In this document: piece by piece, positions 23,187 through 35,197 of the stretch
How positions within the stretch are numbered: the stretch's first letter is position 1
How the letters are laid out: every line of letters begins with the position of its first letter
NCBI RefSeq assembly: GCF_051020765.1
Contig: NC_134946.1
Span: 6,189,239-6,253,238, forward strand
From: Lasioglossum baleicum
Taxonomy: Eukaryota > Arthropoda > Insecta > Hymenoptera > Halictidae
Direction: 5' to 3'
DNA: 64,000 nt
Translations under genes and position numbers: made by a program
The notes under the pieces: model-generated
Databases searched by the model: none
What the model saw: only the letters and a program-made list of their open reading frames with translations
What the model was told of the DNA's origin: nothing

Positions 23187-23943
23187 AATGTTGCAATGTT
23201 TCGAATGGGTGTGCGAATACTTTCGCGAGCAACTGTACGTTCGCTGTGGTTAAACATCGCGACGCGTTCTCGGTCGCAACGTCGCGCCGAGGGGGTGGAA
23301 CGAGGGAGAAGAAACGATCGCGGTAATTGCTCGGCGTATACCCGTCTCACGGAACAAAGTTCGAACGATAGATACGGAACAGAGAAACGGAAGGTGCAGG
23401 AGTAACCGATGCTCTCCGGGTATCTTCGTGTGTGCACGCTAAGAATTTTTCCGGCGCGGCACGACGCGGGTTGGGATTAATGAAACGGAACGATCGCGCG
23501 CTAGAGGGGCGGCAGATGTGTCGGAGGATAGGGTAGAACGATGAGGAAACGTCATTACGGCAGTCAATATTTGATCGGTGTTCGTCGGAGTCGAGCGAAC
23601 GACAGAAATCTTTTTCCGCGAGCACAACAATGCCGCTGGGATTCTTCGACGCCTCCGCTTCCGTTTCGGGGTGACGCGTCTTCCGGCTCGTGAGATGCAA
23701 CCTGAAGTTCTACGGCTCCCTGTCATCCCGAAATTGATCGATAACACGCAACGCTGCTTACCTCGTTGCTTTGCACACACGCAACATGTTCGTGCACACA
23801 CGTGACTGCTGATCGTAGATTGGTAATAGTCGACAGGTGATTAATGGTCGTTTGTAGTTTACCGCGTCAGTCCACTCGGGAGATGTTACGTTAGACATAC
23901 GGCAAAGACTGTATTATTTTATTCAACGCTACGCGTACACGTT
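23187..23943. other. CpG-rich island
   Basis: GC- and CpG-rich from about 23190 to 23830, with overlapping frames of 65-120 codons on both strands and no recognisable domain. On the minus strand, GCAACGAGGTAAGC (about 23757-23772) fits a splice donor, the only hint of an exon here. Confidence 0.35.
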
Positions 23944-23947
23944 TTAA

Positions 23948-24333
23948 GGGAGTAGACTCCTTTTTCCAGGACTGCAAGGTGGCGGGATTCGCGTTCTTAT
24001 TTCTCGATAATGTAAAGATGGGGTTTTTCAGTAGTCAAAAACGCTCGATCAAAGATCGATCTAGGGCGCTATCGCCCTAAGAAATACTTTTTTTTTAGTC
24101 GGAAGCATACAACTGCGTGTGTAGCTATTTTTATAGCTACATGCTGCGAATAATGCAAATTACGCCTCGTGAACAAGAAAATAGGACTTTTTTGAAGGAG
24201 ATGGCGACCTAGATCGATCTTTCGATCTTTTATCTAGCGTATTTGACCACTGAAAAACTACATTTTTGTATTATCGAGAAATGAGAACGCGAATCCGCCG
24301 CGCCCTTGCAATCCTGGAAACGAGTCTACCGCC
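23948..24333. mobile_element. TTAA-flanked palindromic MITE, 386 bp
   Basis: TTAA lies at 23944-23947 and 24334-24337. The left end GGGAGTAGACTCC pairs with GGAAACGAGTCTACCGCC at the right. The arms run on for about 115 bp (TTCGCGTTCTTATTTCTCGA with TCGAGAAATGAGAACGCGAA; CTCGATCAAAGATCGATCTA with TAGATCGATCTTTCGATC). TTAA flanks suggest piggyBac-type mobilisation, but the GGG start is not the usual CCC. Confidence 0.7.
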
Positions 24334-24337
24334 TTAA

Positions 24338-25293
24338 CAGTTTTTAACGCGTTGAACATTGATTTGGTTACCGCGAAAATTAGGTTTGATCGAAGCAATT
24401 TGTTTGGAAAACAAGAACTGAGAAGATTTATGATTGTTAACGATGAAACAACCGAGCACGAAACTGACTAATTTGTGTTGCCTTTTAAGAATAGTAAGAC
24501 TAAGACATTGCGGGATTATTTTTGCAAAATACGTCTAAATAAATAAGTGTGAGTGTCTCATAAAAACAATTTGAAAATCTTGACATTTGTAAGATGAAGA
24601 ATCTGAAATTCATTATTTTAGAGAAGTTATTCACAATGTTGACCTTGACGATACATTTCACGTCGTTCCAGTTCTAAATAATTTATTTATTCGTACGAAG
24701 GATTTCAAGCCCTAAATTACGTTACTTTTCAACTGCATCTTAAGCACTATAATATACGAGCGAGGGTCAGCTAAATATTAACAGAACTTTGTTATGTAGA
24801 AGTTGTAGAACTGCACATTCGTCCTTATCTACATGAGACCAAGTGGAAATTCAAGTAGACGTGTCTTACGCTCGAACTGCGCCACGTGATACTCTACTAA
24901 GTCGTTTACTCAATAGCTGTAACGATAAGTGAGCAGATAGTGCCAATTCCCATTGCACAACGTATTATTATCAGATTGCTACCATCGTGGAAACAGAATC
25001 CACTGAAATGTTCCATACAGTATGGTTTAGTTCACATAAATCGTTTGCCAATGAACGTGAACGTATTCAAAATCGATCCGTGATGCCTGAAGATCTCGAG
25101 CCCACATTTGCCAGCTTGTGATTATCATTTTTATGTGGCCGATGTAAACAGATATTGGAAGTATGTGAAAATCTCAATAATAACACTTCTCTCAGATTTG
25201 TCAGTTTAGGCAATCAATGCTTCAAACAAATTGAAAATCTTCAAAATTGGCAGTTTTAGAGTTACCAGTTTTGCGAAGGTGACCTTCAGCTTT
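24338..25293. other. No recognised feature
   Basis: Mixed composition. A short plus-strand reading near 25100 (SSPHLPACDYHFY) vaguely recalls the catalytic region of mariner transposases but is too short and isolated to call. Confidence 0.4.
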
Positions 25294-25297
25294 TTAA

Positions 25298-25519
25298 CAC
25301 TAAACCAACCATCACCGGTCAAAATGACCGGTTCCAGATTTGTTATTTTACGATTATACATTAAAAATAATTTCATAAGAAATGAGATTGCATAGATATC
25401 TTTAGTGGAGCACATATTAAATACAATAGGAGTTGCATAAAGTCTAAATAAAATCAATCTTGTCATTTTTACAAGGGAACATGTGTATCAGTTAGTTTTA
25501 AGGCTCGGTGAGTTTAGTG
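25298..25519. mobile_element. piggyBac-like MITE, 222 bp
   Basis: TTAA lies at 25294-25297 and 25520-25523. The ends CACTAAACCAACC and GGTGAGTTTAGTG are inverted. A subterminal palindrome CCGGTCAAAATGACCGG is also seen, diverged, at a solo end near 56133. TTAA with CACTAAAC termini is a known kind of insect piggyBac-type element. Confidence 0.8.
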
Positions 25520-25523
25520 TTAA

Positions 25524-26159
25524 ATGGAATGCTATGTTTTTGTAATGTCATACGAGGGCTTGGGTCAATACGAGTCCCACACTAGAAGGGTGTACGCAAA
25601 TGTATTTTTTCCACACGTCCTTAAATTAAAAGAAAACCAAAACGTAGTTAATAAAGTGTGAGGTGTTTTGATGAATAATGGAATAACTGTATAAAATTTT
25701 GTAGTAACAATAACTTATATTTTAAGTAGGACGACTGTACAAAGTTGTGGCAATTTGAGAACAGACTGAAGCTTTTTAAGGGATGTGAAAACTGTGGTAA
25801 AGGTGGTAGTTTTTAAAGGGATGTGAAAACTGTGGTAACGAACAGTGGGAGAAAATTGGGAATGAGCTGTAGAGGTGGTCCAGACGCTGTCTTTTGTTAA
25901 TCTGTGAATGTTATGGCGCCGGAAGGTTGCGGAAAAAATCGAACGAGTCGACTCTTAGACTAATTGTCGGGTGGTCGAAATCTTTGGGACTTGGTGTCAA
26001 ATTCTAGAGACAGTCCCATGGGTCTCGCATTACGTTGCGCCTCAACACACTTTTCGTAACAGAAAACAAAACTTCTTATCTTTTAATAAGGAATCTTGTA
26101 TGAAAACCTAAATCCTGCGGGAGTCTATGAAGCTGGAGAACGCCATTACCATTTAATAC
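25524..26159. other. Non-coding, with a diverged repeat and a short tandem duplication
   Basis: 25575-25645 is the partner of the 20450 repeat. At 25773-25839 the segment TTTTTAAGGGATGTGAAAAC plus TGTGGTAA occurs twice in tandem with a few differences, period about 38 bp. Confidence 0.5.
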
Positions 26160-26786
26160 GATCTACATTCGATCGTTAAGACAGTTAATTAGAGCGACGG
26201 GGAAGCCTGTAGCGCGTGGAACGCCGTCATTAAAACGTCCACAAAAGAAAACACTTCCGATGACCGTAATTAATACTCCTCCGTTAAAGAAGCGTCGTCG
26301 TAAACTGCAAAATGCCGTCGCTTTAGTGGCTTGAAGGTTAAAAATCGACGGTGTACGTACGATATGGCAGCTGGAGAAATTTGCACGATGACAATTTTCG
26401 CTCGGGCGCGCCATAACTCGGTTATAAGTCGTAAAGTTCGCGGGAGACCGTGAAGATTCGAGGATCGTGGACGATGCAAATGCGTCGAAAATTACAGCGA
26501 CGCGCAAATTGTTGCGATAACAAGTTCCACGCGGAATTGTCGGGAGGGGGGCGGGGATGTAACGAAGATTCTCGACTACCGGTTTATGCGTCCGGCTCGG
26601 TGGCCTCGTCCCCGTCATTAACTTCCGCTTTTTCAACCACGTAAACGCTTTCTTTCGCGTCCCTCGCACCTCCATGAACGGATAGTTCATTAACTCCATG
26701 CTTGATCGTGGACGATAATGCGCTCCGTTTAAATTGATGCGTCGTCTTTATTAATACCAATCATTCCTCTTTATTACACATTTCCT
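26160..26786. other. CpG-rich island
   Basis: GC-rich from 26160 to 26720. The 178-codon minus frame (26163-26699) has no domain I recognise and overlaps frames on both strands. Possibly conserved non-coding DNA. Confidence 0.35.
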
Positions 26787-26890
26787 GCTAGCGGATCTTT
26801 ATGCAAAATAAGAAATGTTGCAGGACACGGGAGGCAAATAGAAAATTTGCTCTTCTTTTATTGAACTACTGAAACTGATGAACTTATAAA
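26787..26890 (+). mobile_element. hAT-type MITE, type A, left part
   Basis: GCGGATCTTTATGCAAAATA, then GTTGCAGGACACGGGAGGC and CTACTGAAACTGATGAACTT, follow the copy at 2161. It is cut at 26890, where a type-C copy starts; the right part is not found beyond that copy. Confidence 0.7.
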
Positions 26891-27091
26891 TAGACAGCGG
26901 ATCTTTATGCATTTATAGCAAAATTGAGTAGATTAAATTCAAAATTGTTGAAGAATATTAAAATTTGAAGATGTTAATATACGAATTCTCCTCTATTGAA
27001 ATCTTTATAGGAAGAAATAACGTTCAATTTGATTTCTATCGCTTGCAATCGATGCAGACAATTTTTATTTTGCATAAAGATCCGCTGTCTA
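26891..27091 (+). mobile_element. hAT-type MITE, type C, 201 bp
   Basis: TAGACAGCGGATCTTTATGC at the left and TTGCATAAAGATCCGCTGTCTA at the right form clean 20-bp TIRs. The type-C interior (TTTATAGCAAAATTGAGTAG, TTCTCCTCTATTGAAATC) recurs at 36634 and 62146. No matching 8-mers flank it, so the junction has changed or the insertion point was rearranged. Confidence 0.85.
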
Positions 27092-27567
27092 GATAAAGTG
27101 TCACAGAATTGCAGTGCCATTATTCCGACTATTGTTTACATTATTAAATATGTTGGTATCTAACCAATTACTAAACATTTAAGCAAGTACTGTATGAGGA
27201 ATTATATCAATTTCATATCCATATAATGAAAAAAGTCAAAGTCAACAGGGTGTACCATGTTTTCTCAGAATCGAACGAAGATGTCGACATAATTTTTTTT
27301 TTTATTAAATGAGTAAGGAGGGCAGATATTTTAGTATGTATTAAATTTTTTGGGGGAGAAATGGGGGACCCCAACCATTTTTTAAATGGAAAGTATTATT
27401 AATTTTTTGTTATTGTGATACCCCTCTCATTAAACTCAATAGCATATACTTGAACGTTTTGTTTTAATTGCGTTACAGAGTTATAAACGAACAATTTGTT
27501 GCGAGTTGAAACGTTGAATTAACGGAAGAAGCTAGAATTTGAAGAAATATGTATATAATATGAACAT
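27092..27567. other. No recognised feature
   Basis: AT-rich, with a T-tract at about 27292-27303 and a G-rich patch near 27350. Confidence 0.5.
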
Positions 27568-27685
27568 TAGTTGAAACAAATCTTTATGCAAAATGAAAAT
27601 TGTTTGTATTGACGCAGGAACAAAATTTACAAGACAAATAGGAATTTGCCAATTTTTGTAGTAAATGTGTAAAATACGCAGTCTA
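27568..27685 (+). mobile_element. hAT-type MITE, deleted copy (118 bp)
   Basis: The left end is diverged (TAGTTGAAACAAATCTTTATGC) and the right end is clear (TGTGTAAAATACGCAGTCTA). The interior is shortened. Confidence 0.65.
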
Positions 27686-27845
27686 ATTATAACAAACTGT
27701 ATAATATTTGTATAATTTGCATTGAGTACTTTAAGGATATAAAGAATATATGTATTGTACCTACATGCGTGAGCTTTTGAATTCACTCGCTAACGTGTCT
27801 GCCTATTGTCCTCTGTTTCTACTTGCAACGATCACTAGTGATCAC

Positions 27846-27920
27846 CAGACTGTAGATTTTTATGGAAAGTAAAACTGTTGCGCATCGATTGCTGGGAACT
27901 GGAGCTAACATATATTTTCA
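27846..27920 (+). mobile_element. hAT-type MITE, left end only
   Basis: CAGACTGTAGATTTTTATGG followed by the type-A block GATTGCTGGGAACTGGAGC. Homology is lost after about 27920. Confidence 0.6.
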
Positions 27921-28118
27921 GTATTCTGTGATTCATAATATTGCTTATAGAAAATAATTGGACAAATGAATGATATCATTTCTTTTCAAAGCATTAGAAC
28001 AAGTGGAAGTAACCAGCACTAGTCAGACCAAGGAACAGAATATCATTCAAGTAAATGCACATCAAGTTTAGTATGTGTATATTCATAAATAAAGATCAAT
28101 TTCGATGCAAAAGTTTCT

Positions 28119-28354
28119 TAATCACATTTATTACCTTTCGAAACAGTTAATATTTTATTATTGAATCTGCACTTCAATTATAGATATTTACATTTTTTTT
28201 TTAAATCAAATTGTACCTGCGTTGTTCACTTTTCTACATCACATTTATTACTTTTCGTAACAGCTAATATTTTATTATTGAATCTACACTTTACTTGTAG
28301 ATATTTACATTTTTTTATCAATGAAATTGTACCCGCATTGTTCACTTGTGCCAT
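28119..28354 (+). repeat. Tandem duplication, two units of ~117 bp
   Basis: The unit beginning ATCACATTTATTACCTTTCG occurs at 28121 and again at 28238, including TTTTATTATTGAATCTGCAC and GTACCTGCGTTGTTCACTT, with scattered differences. An open frame across both units is repetitive for this reason. Confidence 0.85.
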
Positions 28355-29236
28355 TACCAACCACATCTACATAAGAAAATTTAACTGCACCGCGGTGCAT
28401 TAATATTCTTTCAGTAGAAGCCGATTGAGTTAACAAACTAAATGCAGGGCACCGAGATATTCTCGTCCTCCAGAATCACTTTCTAATAGCGTGTATTCCA
28501 AGATTCCCAGAGCGTCTTAAGTTCTGATCCTCAGGAGGAAGAATGAAACTTCCTCTGAACTGTGAATTGATTAAACGTACAGATACGCTGCTACATCCCT
28601 AATCCATTAATAGTCTCTCGAACATTCGCGTAGGCTGTAGAATGTACATTGCTATAAATTGACGAGGAGGATACGTAATATGGTAACTAATAGAAACTTC
28701 AAACACTCTGAACCAGGTAATCACAGCGGATTAATCATAATTTCTATTGATTTGTAATATATGCGATCGTTTTTTAAGCAGAAAATTAATTTTATATACC
28801 ATTCAAAGTATTCGTATTAAATATTGAAACGCATCGTTTCCAAGGTGTAAATTTCTGCAACCTTATCAAGAAAATTGTGAATTGCTTCATTATTAAGATG
28901 GTTTAGATATACTCTAGGATCTAATTGTAAGTATAATATGAACTACTAGTTGAAGTATTGAGTCATGTTCGATGCTTTACCCTATATAGGAGAATTAGAC
29001 GAACCATATTTGATTTGTTTGCTTGTTGTATTAGAGAAATTATCCTTTTACAAGTGAGAGAACAAGAACGAAATAACGCCATCATGATACATGTTTCATG
29101 TAAGTTCGTTTTATTTAATTTAAGATTTTTCTAGGCGTCCTTGACCAACTGGTCTAGATTCAAGCGTATCTGAACTCGTGAGAACGAAATTGACGCATGT
29201 TATGTAAAAGGTTGGCCACCCCTGCTTTAGACCATG
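28355..29236. other. No recognised feature
   Basis: AT-rich to mixed sequence without termini or domains I can identify. Confidence 0.5.
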
Positions 29237-29244
29237 CTCTGTGC

Positions 29245-29760
29245 CATTGTTGGCATTTAAACAATTAAAATTTTAACCAAGATTGATTCATTAATGTATA
29301 CGATTAAAAAAGGTAATCATTGAAAAATGGACGATTGATTCAATCGATTGATGAAATTAATCGTCGAATCGTTGAATAAAAAAAGAAATCATCATAAAAT
29401 CGGAGAGACTGATTTAATCAATTGTTGAAGTTAATCGCCAAACGGTCTATCCATAAATTGTAATTAAGAGGGAGAGAGAGAGAGACAGGAAGCGGAGATG
29501 GAGAATTGGCAGAAGTATATCACAACAAAATCTCAGTTTACATTTTTTTCAGTATGCACACAGTTTCAATTCCGTATTTCATTTCGAAATTTCAGCAGTT
29601 AATCATTAATCAAGTATCCGATTGACCATTACAATTGAAAAGAATGTAAATCGTTAACCGCAATTAACGACTAAAGTAGGAGTTTAATTGTTAATTTGCG
29701 ATTAACGATTGAAGTAGAAATTTATTCGTCAATCGTCGATTAAATTTTTGCCCAACTCTG
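29245..29760. mobile_element. hAT-type element, 516 bp, perfect 8-bp target duplication
   Basis: ctctgtgc flanks both ends (29237-29244 and 29761-29768). The right end GCCCAACTCTG is mirrored by a decayed left end CATTGTTGGCA. The interior is built of many TTAATCGTTAATCG-like motifs on both strands and has a (GA)n run at 29467-29483. A second copy lies inverted at about 63130-63693. No transposase codons. Confidence 0.85.
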
Positions 29761-29768
29761 CTCTGTGC

Positions 29769-30630
29769 ACAATATTAGTTCAGGCCGATACGGTAGGATG
29801 CGGTAGAAAATGATAAGGAGCTCTAGAGGCTCTCTGGAGCCTCCCAAACGTGAGACAGAAAAATATATTGGGTGATTGGTGTACTCCTATACCTCGTCTC
29901 TGTGGCACGACCATCCTGCAAACCCGATGAAATAAATCGCCATAAGCTTGTGATGGAGAATCGCTTATTGTCATTACGACACGAAAATAGATCCAAACTG
30001 GTCTTCAGTTTTTCTGCATCGTCTATCGCGACACTGACAGAGCTGTGAGTCGTTCATCATCGAATCGCGGGGTTCGACGATACGTGCGCGCATACGTGTC
30101 AACCCCGTAGAAAGAAAACTTCGATCGGCGGCCACTCAATCTTGTTTTTTTCCGCCGCTGGGCTGGCTGGCATCGAGTGCTGTTTTTCGTCGGTTAATCG
30201 AAACTTCCAAGGAGTAAGAATGATTGGTCATATTCGACAGAGCGAACGACAACAGATGTCTCTATATTCGCAGAAAAAAACGTTCGACGATTGCATGCTC
30301 GGGTTTTTTTTTTGGATTCGTGGAGAAATCTTGCACCGATGAAAAAGACGAAGGTCGCGGGATACTAATAAAAACGGTGAAACGATGGGTCTGAGGTGGC
30401 TGAAAGGATCAGAAATAAAGGAAGAGTGGACGAACTAGTCGACGAATCTCTACCTCACCGATTTCAACAGACGTTTTTCGAATCACTTTCTATTGATCTA
30501 CGAGTAAGAAAAAGAATTAAGAATATTTTTCGGACAGACCGCTGTATCCTTGAAAATATAGAAAACACCTTTATGAAGAAGCTTATCCTTGTGGATTTCA
30601 CCGGAATTTTCATCCATTTTGTTGTGATGT
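29769..30630. other. Non-coding, partly GC-rich
   Basis: GC rises at 30000-30240. Frames of 64-91 codons on both strands have no recognisable domain. Confidence 0.4.
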
Positions 30631-30700
30631 TATTGGGTTGGCAAGAAAGTAATTTCGGCATTTTAAGGTAATATAAAACCGAATTACTTTATTGAATAAT
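30631..30700 (+). mobile_element. mariner left end only
   Basis: TATTGGGTTGGCAAGAAAGTAATTTCGG is the classic start of a mariner element (GTTGGCAAGAAAGTAATTTC). The following AT-rich leader is present, but neither transposase codons nor the right TIR follow. Confidence 0.7.
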
Positions 30701-30854
30701 GAACCACCAACCAACTAATTAATTATCGGCATAACCGCGTGCTTGTGTAAACACTTATAAGTTTTGAGTCATATATGTCCTCCAAATCTACTGAACTGTG
30801 TTGTTCTGTGGAAAATGGCAAAAATTTCTGGTTACGCAAGGAAAAGGGCAGCCG

Positions 30855-30993
30855 TTTCATGCATTTACAGCAAAAATGGAAAATTAAACCGTGACTTATT
30901 AAAATTATTAAAAGAAAAGATACATTTTCCACTGACGTTTGTTTTCCACGATCGACTTGGAAAACGTTTATTTTTTTCATAAAGATCCGCAGT
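30855..30993 (+). mobile_element. hAT-type MITE, decayed copy
   Basis: CATGCATTTACAGCAAAAATG at the left recalls the subterminal ATGCATTTATAGCAAAATTG of type C, and TTCATAAAGATCCGCAGTG is the right end. The left TIR is not clear. Confidence 0.5.
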
Positions 30994-31560
30994 GCTCTCG
31001 ATCACCTCGTGACCGCGAATTTTCTGTTCAACGGGAGAATGAGGGAACCGCATTGGTTCCCGAAGCGTGACGATGCGTTTCCGTGGAACGCAATCAACAC
31101 GTTTCTCGGGGAGAATTATTAACACGTCGCAATCGCTCCGCGAGAAAATAAAATCGACCGACTGGTTGTGCGGAGGCTCGTGCACACGCTCGTCGTCGGT
31201 TTTTCTCCGTCAGAGAACGGCGGAACTTTCAGAAACGGGTATTTCGCGTCCGGGGCAAGTCATCGTTCCGTGTCGATCGCACGGTAAATTGCGTTTCGGA
31301 CGAAAGCGCCATTAATCTCGACGCGCGACACCGATTCCCGTGGGCAGAAGCGGCGCACCGCGTTTCCCGTGTTCCACCGGCGCGGCACGGCGAGGGACCG
31401 TGCGGGACGACGCGAGCTTTCCGCTGCGACGCCTTTGTTTTCGCCTAGTCCCGCTCGTTTCCGTAATTTGAAGAAACGTGACGCTTCCCGTGTCGTCGCT
31501 CCAGGCATAACGCTACCCCCTTTCTCCACCTTCTGCTGAACGGAAAGTGCGATACGTGGC
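30994..31560. other. CpG-rich island
   Basis: Very CpG-rich on both strands, with overlapping frames of 82-106 codons and no recognisable domain. Candidate conserved non-coding or 5' gene region. Confidence 0.35.
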
Positions 31561-33579
31561 GCGGAAATTATTGCAATTTTTCATTTTGCGTATATGTACG
31601 CGACACCCCGACCGACCCATTTTTTCTCTCTCGTCGGTGTTGTTTCTAACAACTTTGTTTTAAAGTCGCGTCGTGATCACACGTCATAATAAAACCCTTA
31701 ATTTTTCATATTCTGGAAATTGTTTAACTTCTTCGAGGACACTGGCGCGTACACAGCCAGACAAAATTAGTGAGCTCTCGCTGCGTCTTTACCGGAATTT
31801 TACCCAATAAATAACTAAAAAACATACAAATTCTCAAATATTTTGATTACTCACACACACACAGTCTTAGATTATAATAAAATTATTCTTCCAATGTAAA
31901 AAAAAATTCAATTTATAAAAATTAGTTGGAACCATTAAATTTTACGGGACTAAATGACGCTCGTGAACGTAAGCTAAATTTTAAAGTTGGCAGCACTCCT
32001 AGCAACAACTTGTTTGCAACAATATACAGAGAGTAAAGTTACAATGGAAACGAAAAGGAAAGGTACTGGCACGAGGTATTCAAAGTGTTCCTTCCATTTC
32101 TGACCTTGCGTGACTTCGTGTGTGAAATTCGTTTTGTGGTACACGCTTTCATATCATATAAAAAAAATACATAGTATTCCATTAAAAAAAATTAAGTGTC
32201 GCCTTCATTTTCATAAAAAATAATGCAGATTAAAAAAGATGATTGAAAACAACAGAAGAACTTTTTCTTCTGTCAGTTTTTTTCTAACGTTTACTATTTT
32301 CAAGAAGAACGCTGACTAGTGTTAGCGTGAACACCCTGTAATTAGTGGATTCTTTTCAATCAAGATAATTTGGAATTAAAATTGCCTCGAGTCCAAAGGG
32401 CTAATTCTCACGTTCGATCTGCTCGAGACCAAACAGACTGTATGAAATGTTTTCATTTCTAATTTACCAATAACGATCCACACATGTAGACATTGTTTTT
32501 CTATATTTATTGTTTCTCCAATCTTTTCTTGCTTCCTAAATTGCTGTTGATACAGAATGGTCGAAAAGTAATTAAATAAAAAATTGAGTCATTCGTCACT
32601 TTATAAAATTCGTCCCTGGTAAAATAAAGAAAATGATAAAACAAAGAAGTCCATTTTTCAAAAATGGTACTTCTAGAATACTCTCAAAAAGTTTTATTTG
32701 AGAATTCGTAAAGCTGATAGATTTATAGTTGCAAAAGTGCCATTGCAAAAAGTGCACAGATAACTAAAACATTAATTGTGTTTTTTCTCGGTTTTAAAGT
32801 ATGCAGAGACTTTTTTGAAGAGTTAAAAATTAAGAAATTACCACTCGATATACCAGCGTAAATATTAATTTTTCCTGGAGGCGACGGATTGTGTGAACGT
32901 GGTGCAGGAGACTGCGAAGGTAATAGCAATTAATTTGACCGGACTCGCGAGAACAAATATCCGCCGAGCAAATCGAAGTCTCGCGTCTCGACTGGTCTCC
33001 TCGTAACGAAAACATTCTGGGAATGTTCCGACTGGATCGCGTAGCCACACGAAAGAATAAACTGGATCTCTTTTAACAAGCGTTGCAATAATAAATTGCG
33101 ATTGCTCGAGCAGAAGAGTAAATACCAGTGGAAAATTGAAGACAAATATATTTTTAACGCAACTTGCAACGTTCGTTACAACGTGTTAGAGAACGAGCTC
33201 GTGTATGCGAACTACTTCTTTTTTCCCCTCTCAGAATTGCACCCTAGTGGGCAATAAGAGACATCGCAATCATCATCCTCTGTCCATACTGGGAAAAACA
33301 AACGCGTTACAATGATCGAGCTGCAAAACAGTGCTGGAGCGAGTTGCGGAGTCGATGAGGTAAACGACTCTACCGATCGTGTAATAAACGTTCTTCCACA
33401 TTGTTAAGAATAAGTGTGACTTTGTAGCTTCCTTTAAAGAGTACATCGTGCTTATTTAATTTAAAAATATGACAGTAGAAGCAAAATAAAAATTGCCCAA
33501 GTCAGTTGTAACAAATAGAAGCTAAATGAAAGCACATTTCCCCATTAAATAATGTTCATAAGTCAAAAATAGCTTAACA
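31561..33579. other. Non-coding, with (CA)n and a diverged repeat
   Basis: (CA)n at about 31852-31864. 32650-32760 resembles 17820-17945. 32880-33060 is GC-rich with overlapping minus-strand frames. Nothing else was recognised. Confidence 0.4.
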
Positions 33580-34110
33580 TCATTCAATTTGGGTAAACTT
33601 TATTTTACCGGACTCAAAATTAGTACCTTTCTTCTGCGAATTATGATGTATTCGGTATGTAATCCAGTAGATTTGTACCCGGCGCGGATGCAGATCGAAG
33701 TTTCGATCCTCTAGGATCACTAGTTGAGAAGCTATGGTCGCTTAAAGTTGAGCATTTTTGACAGTTAAGGGCGCCGTCATATTGGTTTGTAGTGACGACC
33801 GCGAGCCGCTTACCTTGCCGCCCTCTGCCCCCCTCCCGCGACCTAATGCTAACCAACTCAGTAAGCGGCGTGCGACCGTCACTACGAACCAATATGGCGG
33901 CGCCCATACCTGTCAAGAAACTGAAAATATGCTCAACTTTAAGCGATCATAGCTCCTCAACTATTGATCATAGAGGTTCGAAACTGCGATCTGCATCCTC
34001 GCGGAGTACAAATCTACTGGATTACAAAGCAAATACAACATAATTCGTAGGAGAAAGGCATAAATTTTGAGTCCGGTAAAGTAAAGAGCAGCCTTCAATT
34101 TTACCAAGTA
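33580..34110. mobile_element. Palindromic fold-back element, ~530 bp
   Basis: The arms are over 200 bp. ACCGGACTCAAAATTAGTAC pairs with TAAATTTTGAGTCCGGTAAA; GATCGAAGTTTCGATCCTCT pairs with its diverged complement near 33975; GGGCGCCGTCATATTGGTTT pairs with ACCAATATGGCGGCGCCC. The centre at 33805-33870 is GC-rich. One arm also exists alone at 22950. The mirrored frames on both strands encode similar peptides only because the DNA is palindromic. Confidence 0.85.
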
Positions 34111-34132
34111 TTTTTGACCGAGCCATTTTTAT

Positions 34133-34158
34133 CATAAATGTATAAAATTTGCAGTCCA
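34133..34158 (+). mobile_element. hAT-type MITE, right end only
   Basis: CATAAATGTATAAAATTTGCAGTCCA is the family right end in decayed form; the left end was not found. Confidence 0.4.
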
Positions 34159-34988
34159 CTTATACGAACGATCCATCGATCGAGGGTTAATTATCGTTAC
34201 ACGAAACACAAAATTATGGTCGTTGCATATGTGTGAGGGTAGTAGCAGACGTGTTAAAGACGTGTAAAGTCGATTTCTCAATTTTTTGAAAAAGCGACGT
34301 ACACGTAAATGTTCACACATACAGAAAGTAACCGGTCCGTGTAGAAGTTTAGCTGTACTACTTATCGGCGAATCCCTGGAAAATACGAGTCGAAGGGCGG
34401 GATCTAATCATCGAGCCGCCCGAAGGGTCGAAGAGAGGAGGGAACAAGGTTTTCGGAGTCAATGACTCTCTGTCGCGTCTACCTCCCCTGGCGACTGGAT
34501 ACCTGTCAGCCGGGATTACCTTTTTTGTCATTCCTGTCACGTGTGCGTCTCTCTTTCAGACTCCTCCACCCCTTTCGCTGCTATCTTTTCACCCACCCAG
34601 AGGCTTTTTCCGCGAGGGAAATATTCCAGGAAGAAAGGGAAAACGTTCCCTCGAACTTCTGACGTTCGACTGCATAGTGATCTGAGAACACGTTTTTTTA
34701 CTGGTCGAAAATAAATTGTCGATGTTCAACATTTTGAAAAACATTTTCTCCTGTAACCCGTGTATGTTTTCGCATTTTTGTAGAAGATTCGCTTACAGTT
34801 GCTACCTTTTTCACTCACTTCGTAAGAAAAAGGTAACCGCGGCGAAAGGTGAGAGCTCGTTTTTGAATTCCACAAAAGTTCACGAAGAACTGACGAGAGA
34901 AGTCATCAAATCCGTAAATTCAAAAACTTATGAAACTTTGGACACAAGTAGAGTAAGTTATGCCTAAATATCAACCCTATTTTTCGTG
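34159..34988. other. Non-coding, with a solo TTAA-type end
   Basis: GGTAGTAGCAGACGTG before TTAA at about 34236-34256 resembles the right end of the 6615 MITE. Sequence at 34180-34230 is related, inverted, to 42414-42475. A GC-richer block at 34380-34660 has chance frames. Confidence 0.35.
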
Positions 34989-34989
34989 C

Positions 34990-35197
34990 TACTTCTCGCA
35001 TTAGTGGGGTGAAATCAGCCCTTGAAAAGATGAATTAAAAAAAAATGTTTACACAGTTTGGTAGACACAGTAATACCATGCAACTTGCGTTTGAACTTTT
35101 GTTTAATATAATATGTTGTTCTTGAGATATTTAACAAAGAAGGAAATATTGAAATTTGTTCAAGGGCTGATTTCTCCCCTTTAAGGCGAGAAGTACA
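34990..35197. repeat. Fold-back repeat (~37-bp arms)
   Basis: TACTTCTCGCATTAGTGGGG then TGAAATCAGCCCTTGAA pairs with TTCAAGGGCTGATTTCTCCC then TTTAAGGCGAGAAGTA. The spacer is about 135 bp. Superfamily undetermined. Confidence 0.75.

Noticed and set aside
24740..25200. Possible mariner transposase remnant (SSPHLPACDYHFY)
   Set aside because: Only about a dozen residues resemble the family, no termini are near, and neighbouring frames do not extend the match.
26163..26699. 178-codon minus frame
   Set aside because: GC-rich island with open frames on both strands and no recognisable domain.
33641..34043. Three overlapping frames on both strands encoding similar peptides (ILVCSD...)
   Set aside because: They lie in opposite arms of one palindromic element; similarity follows from the palindrome.
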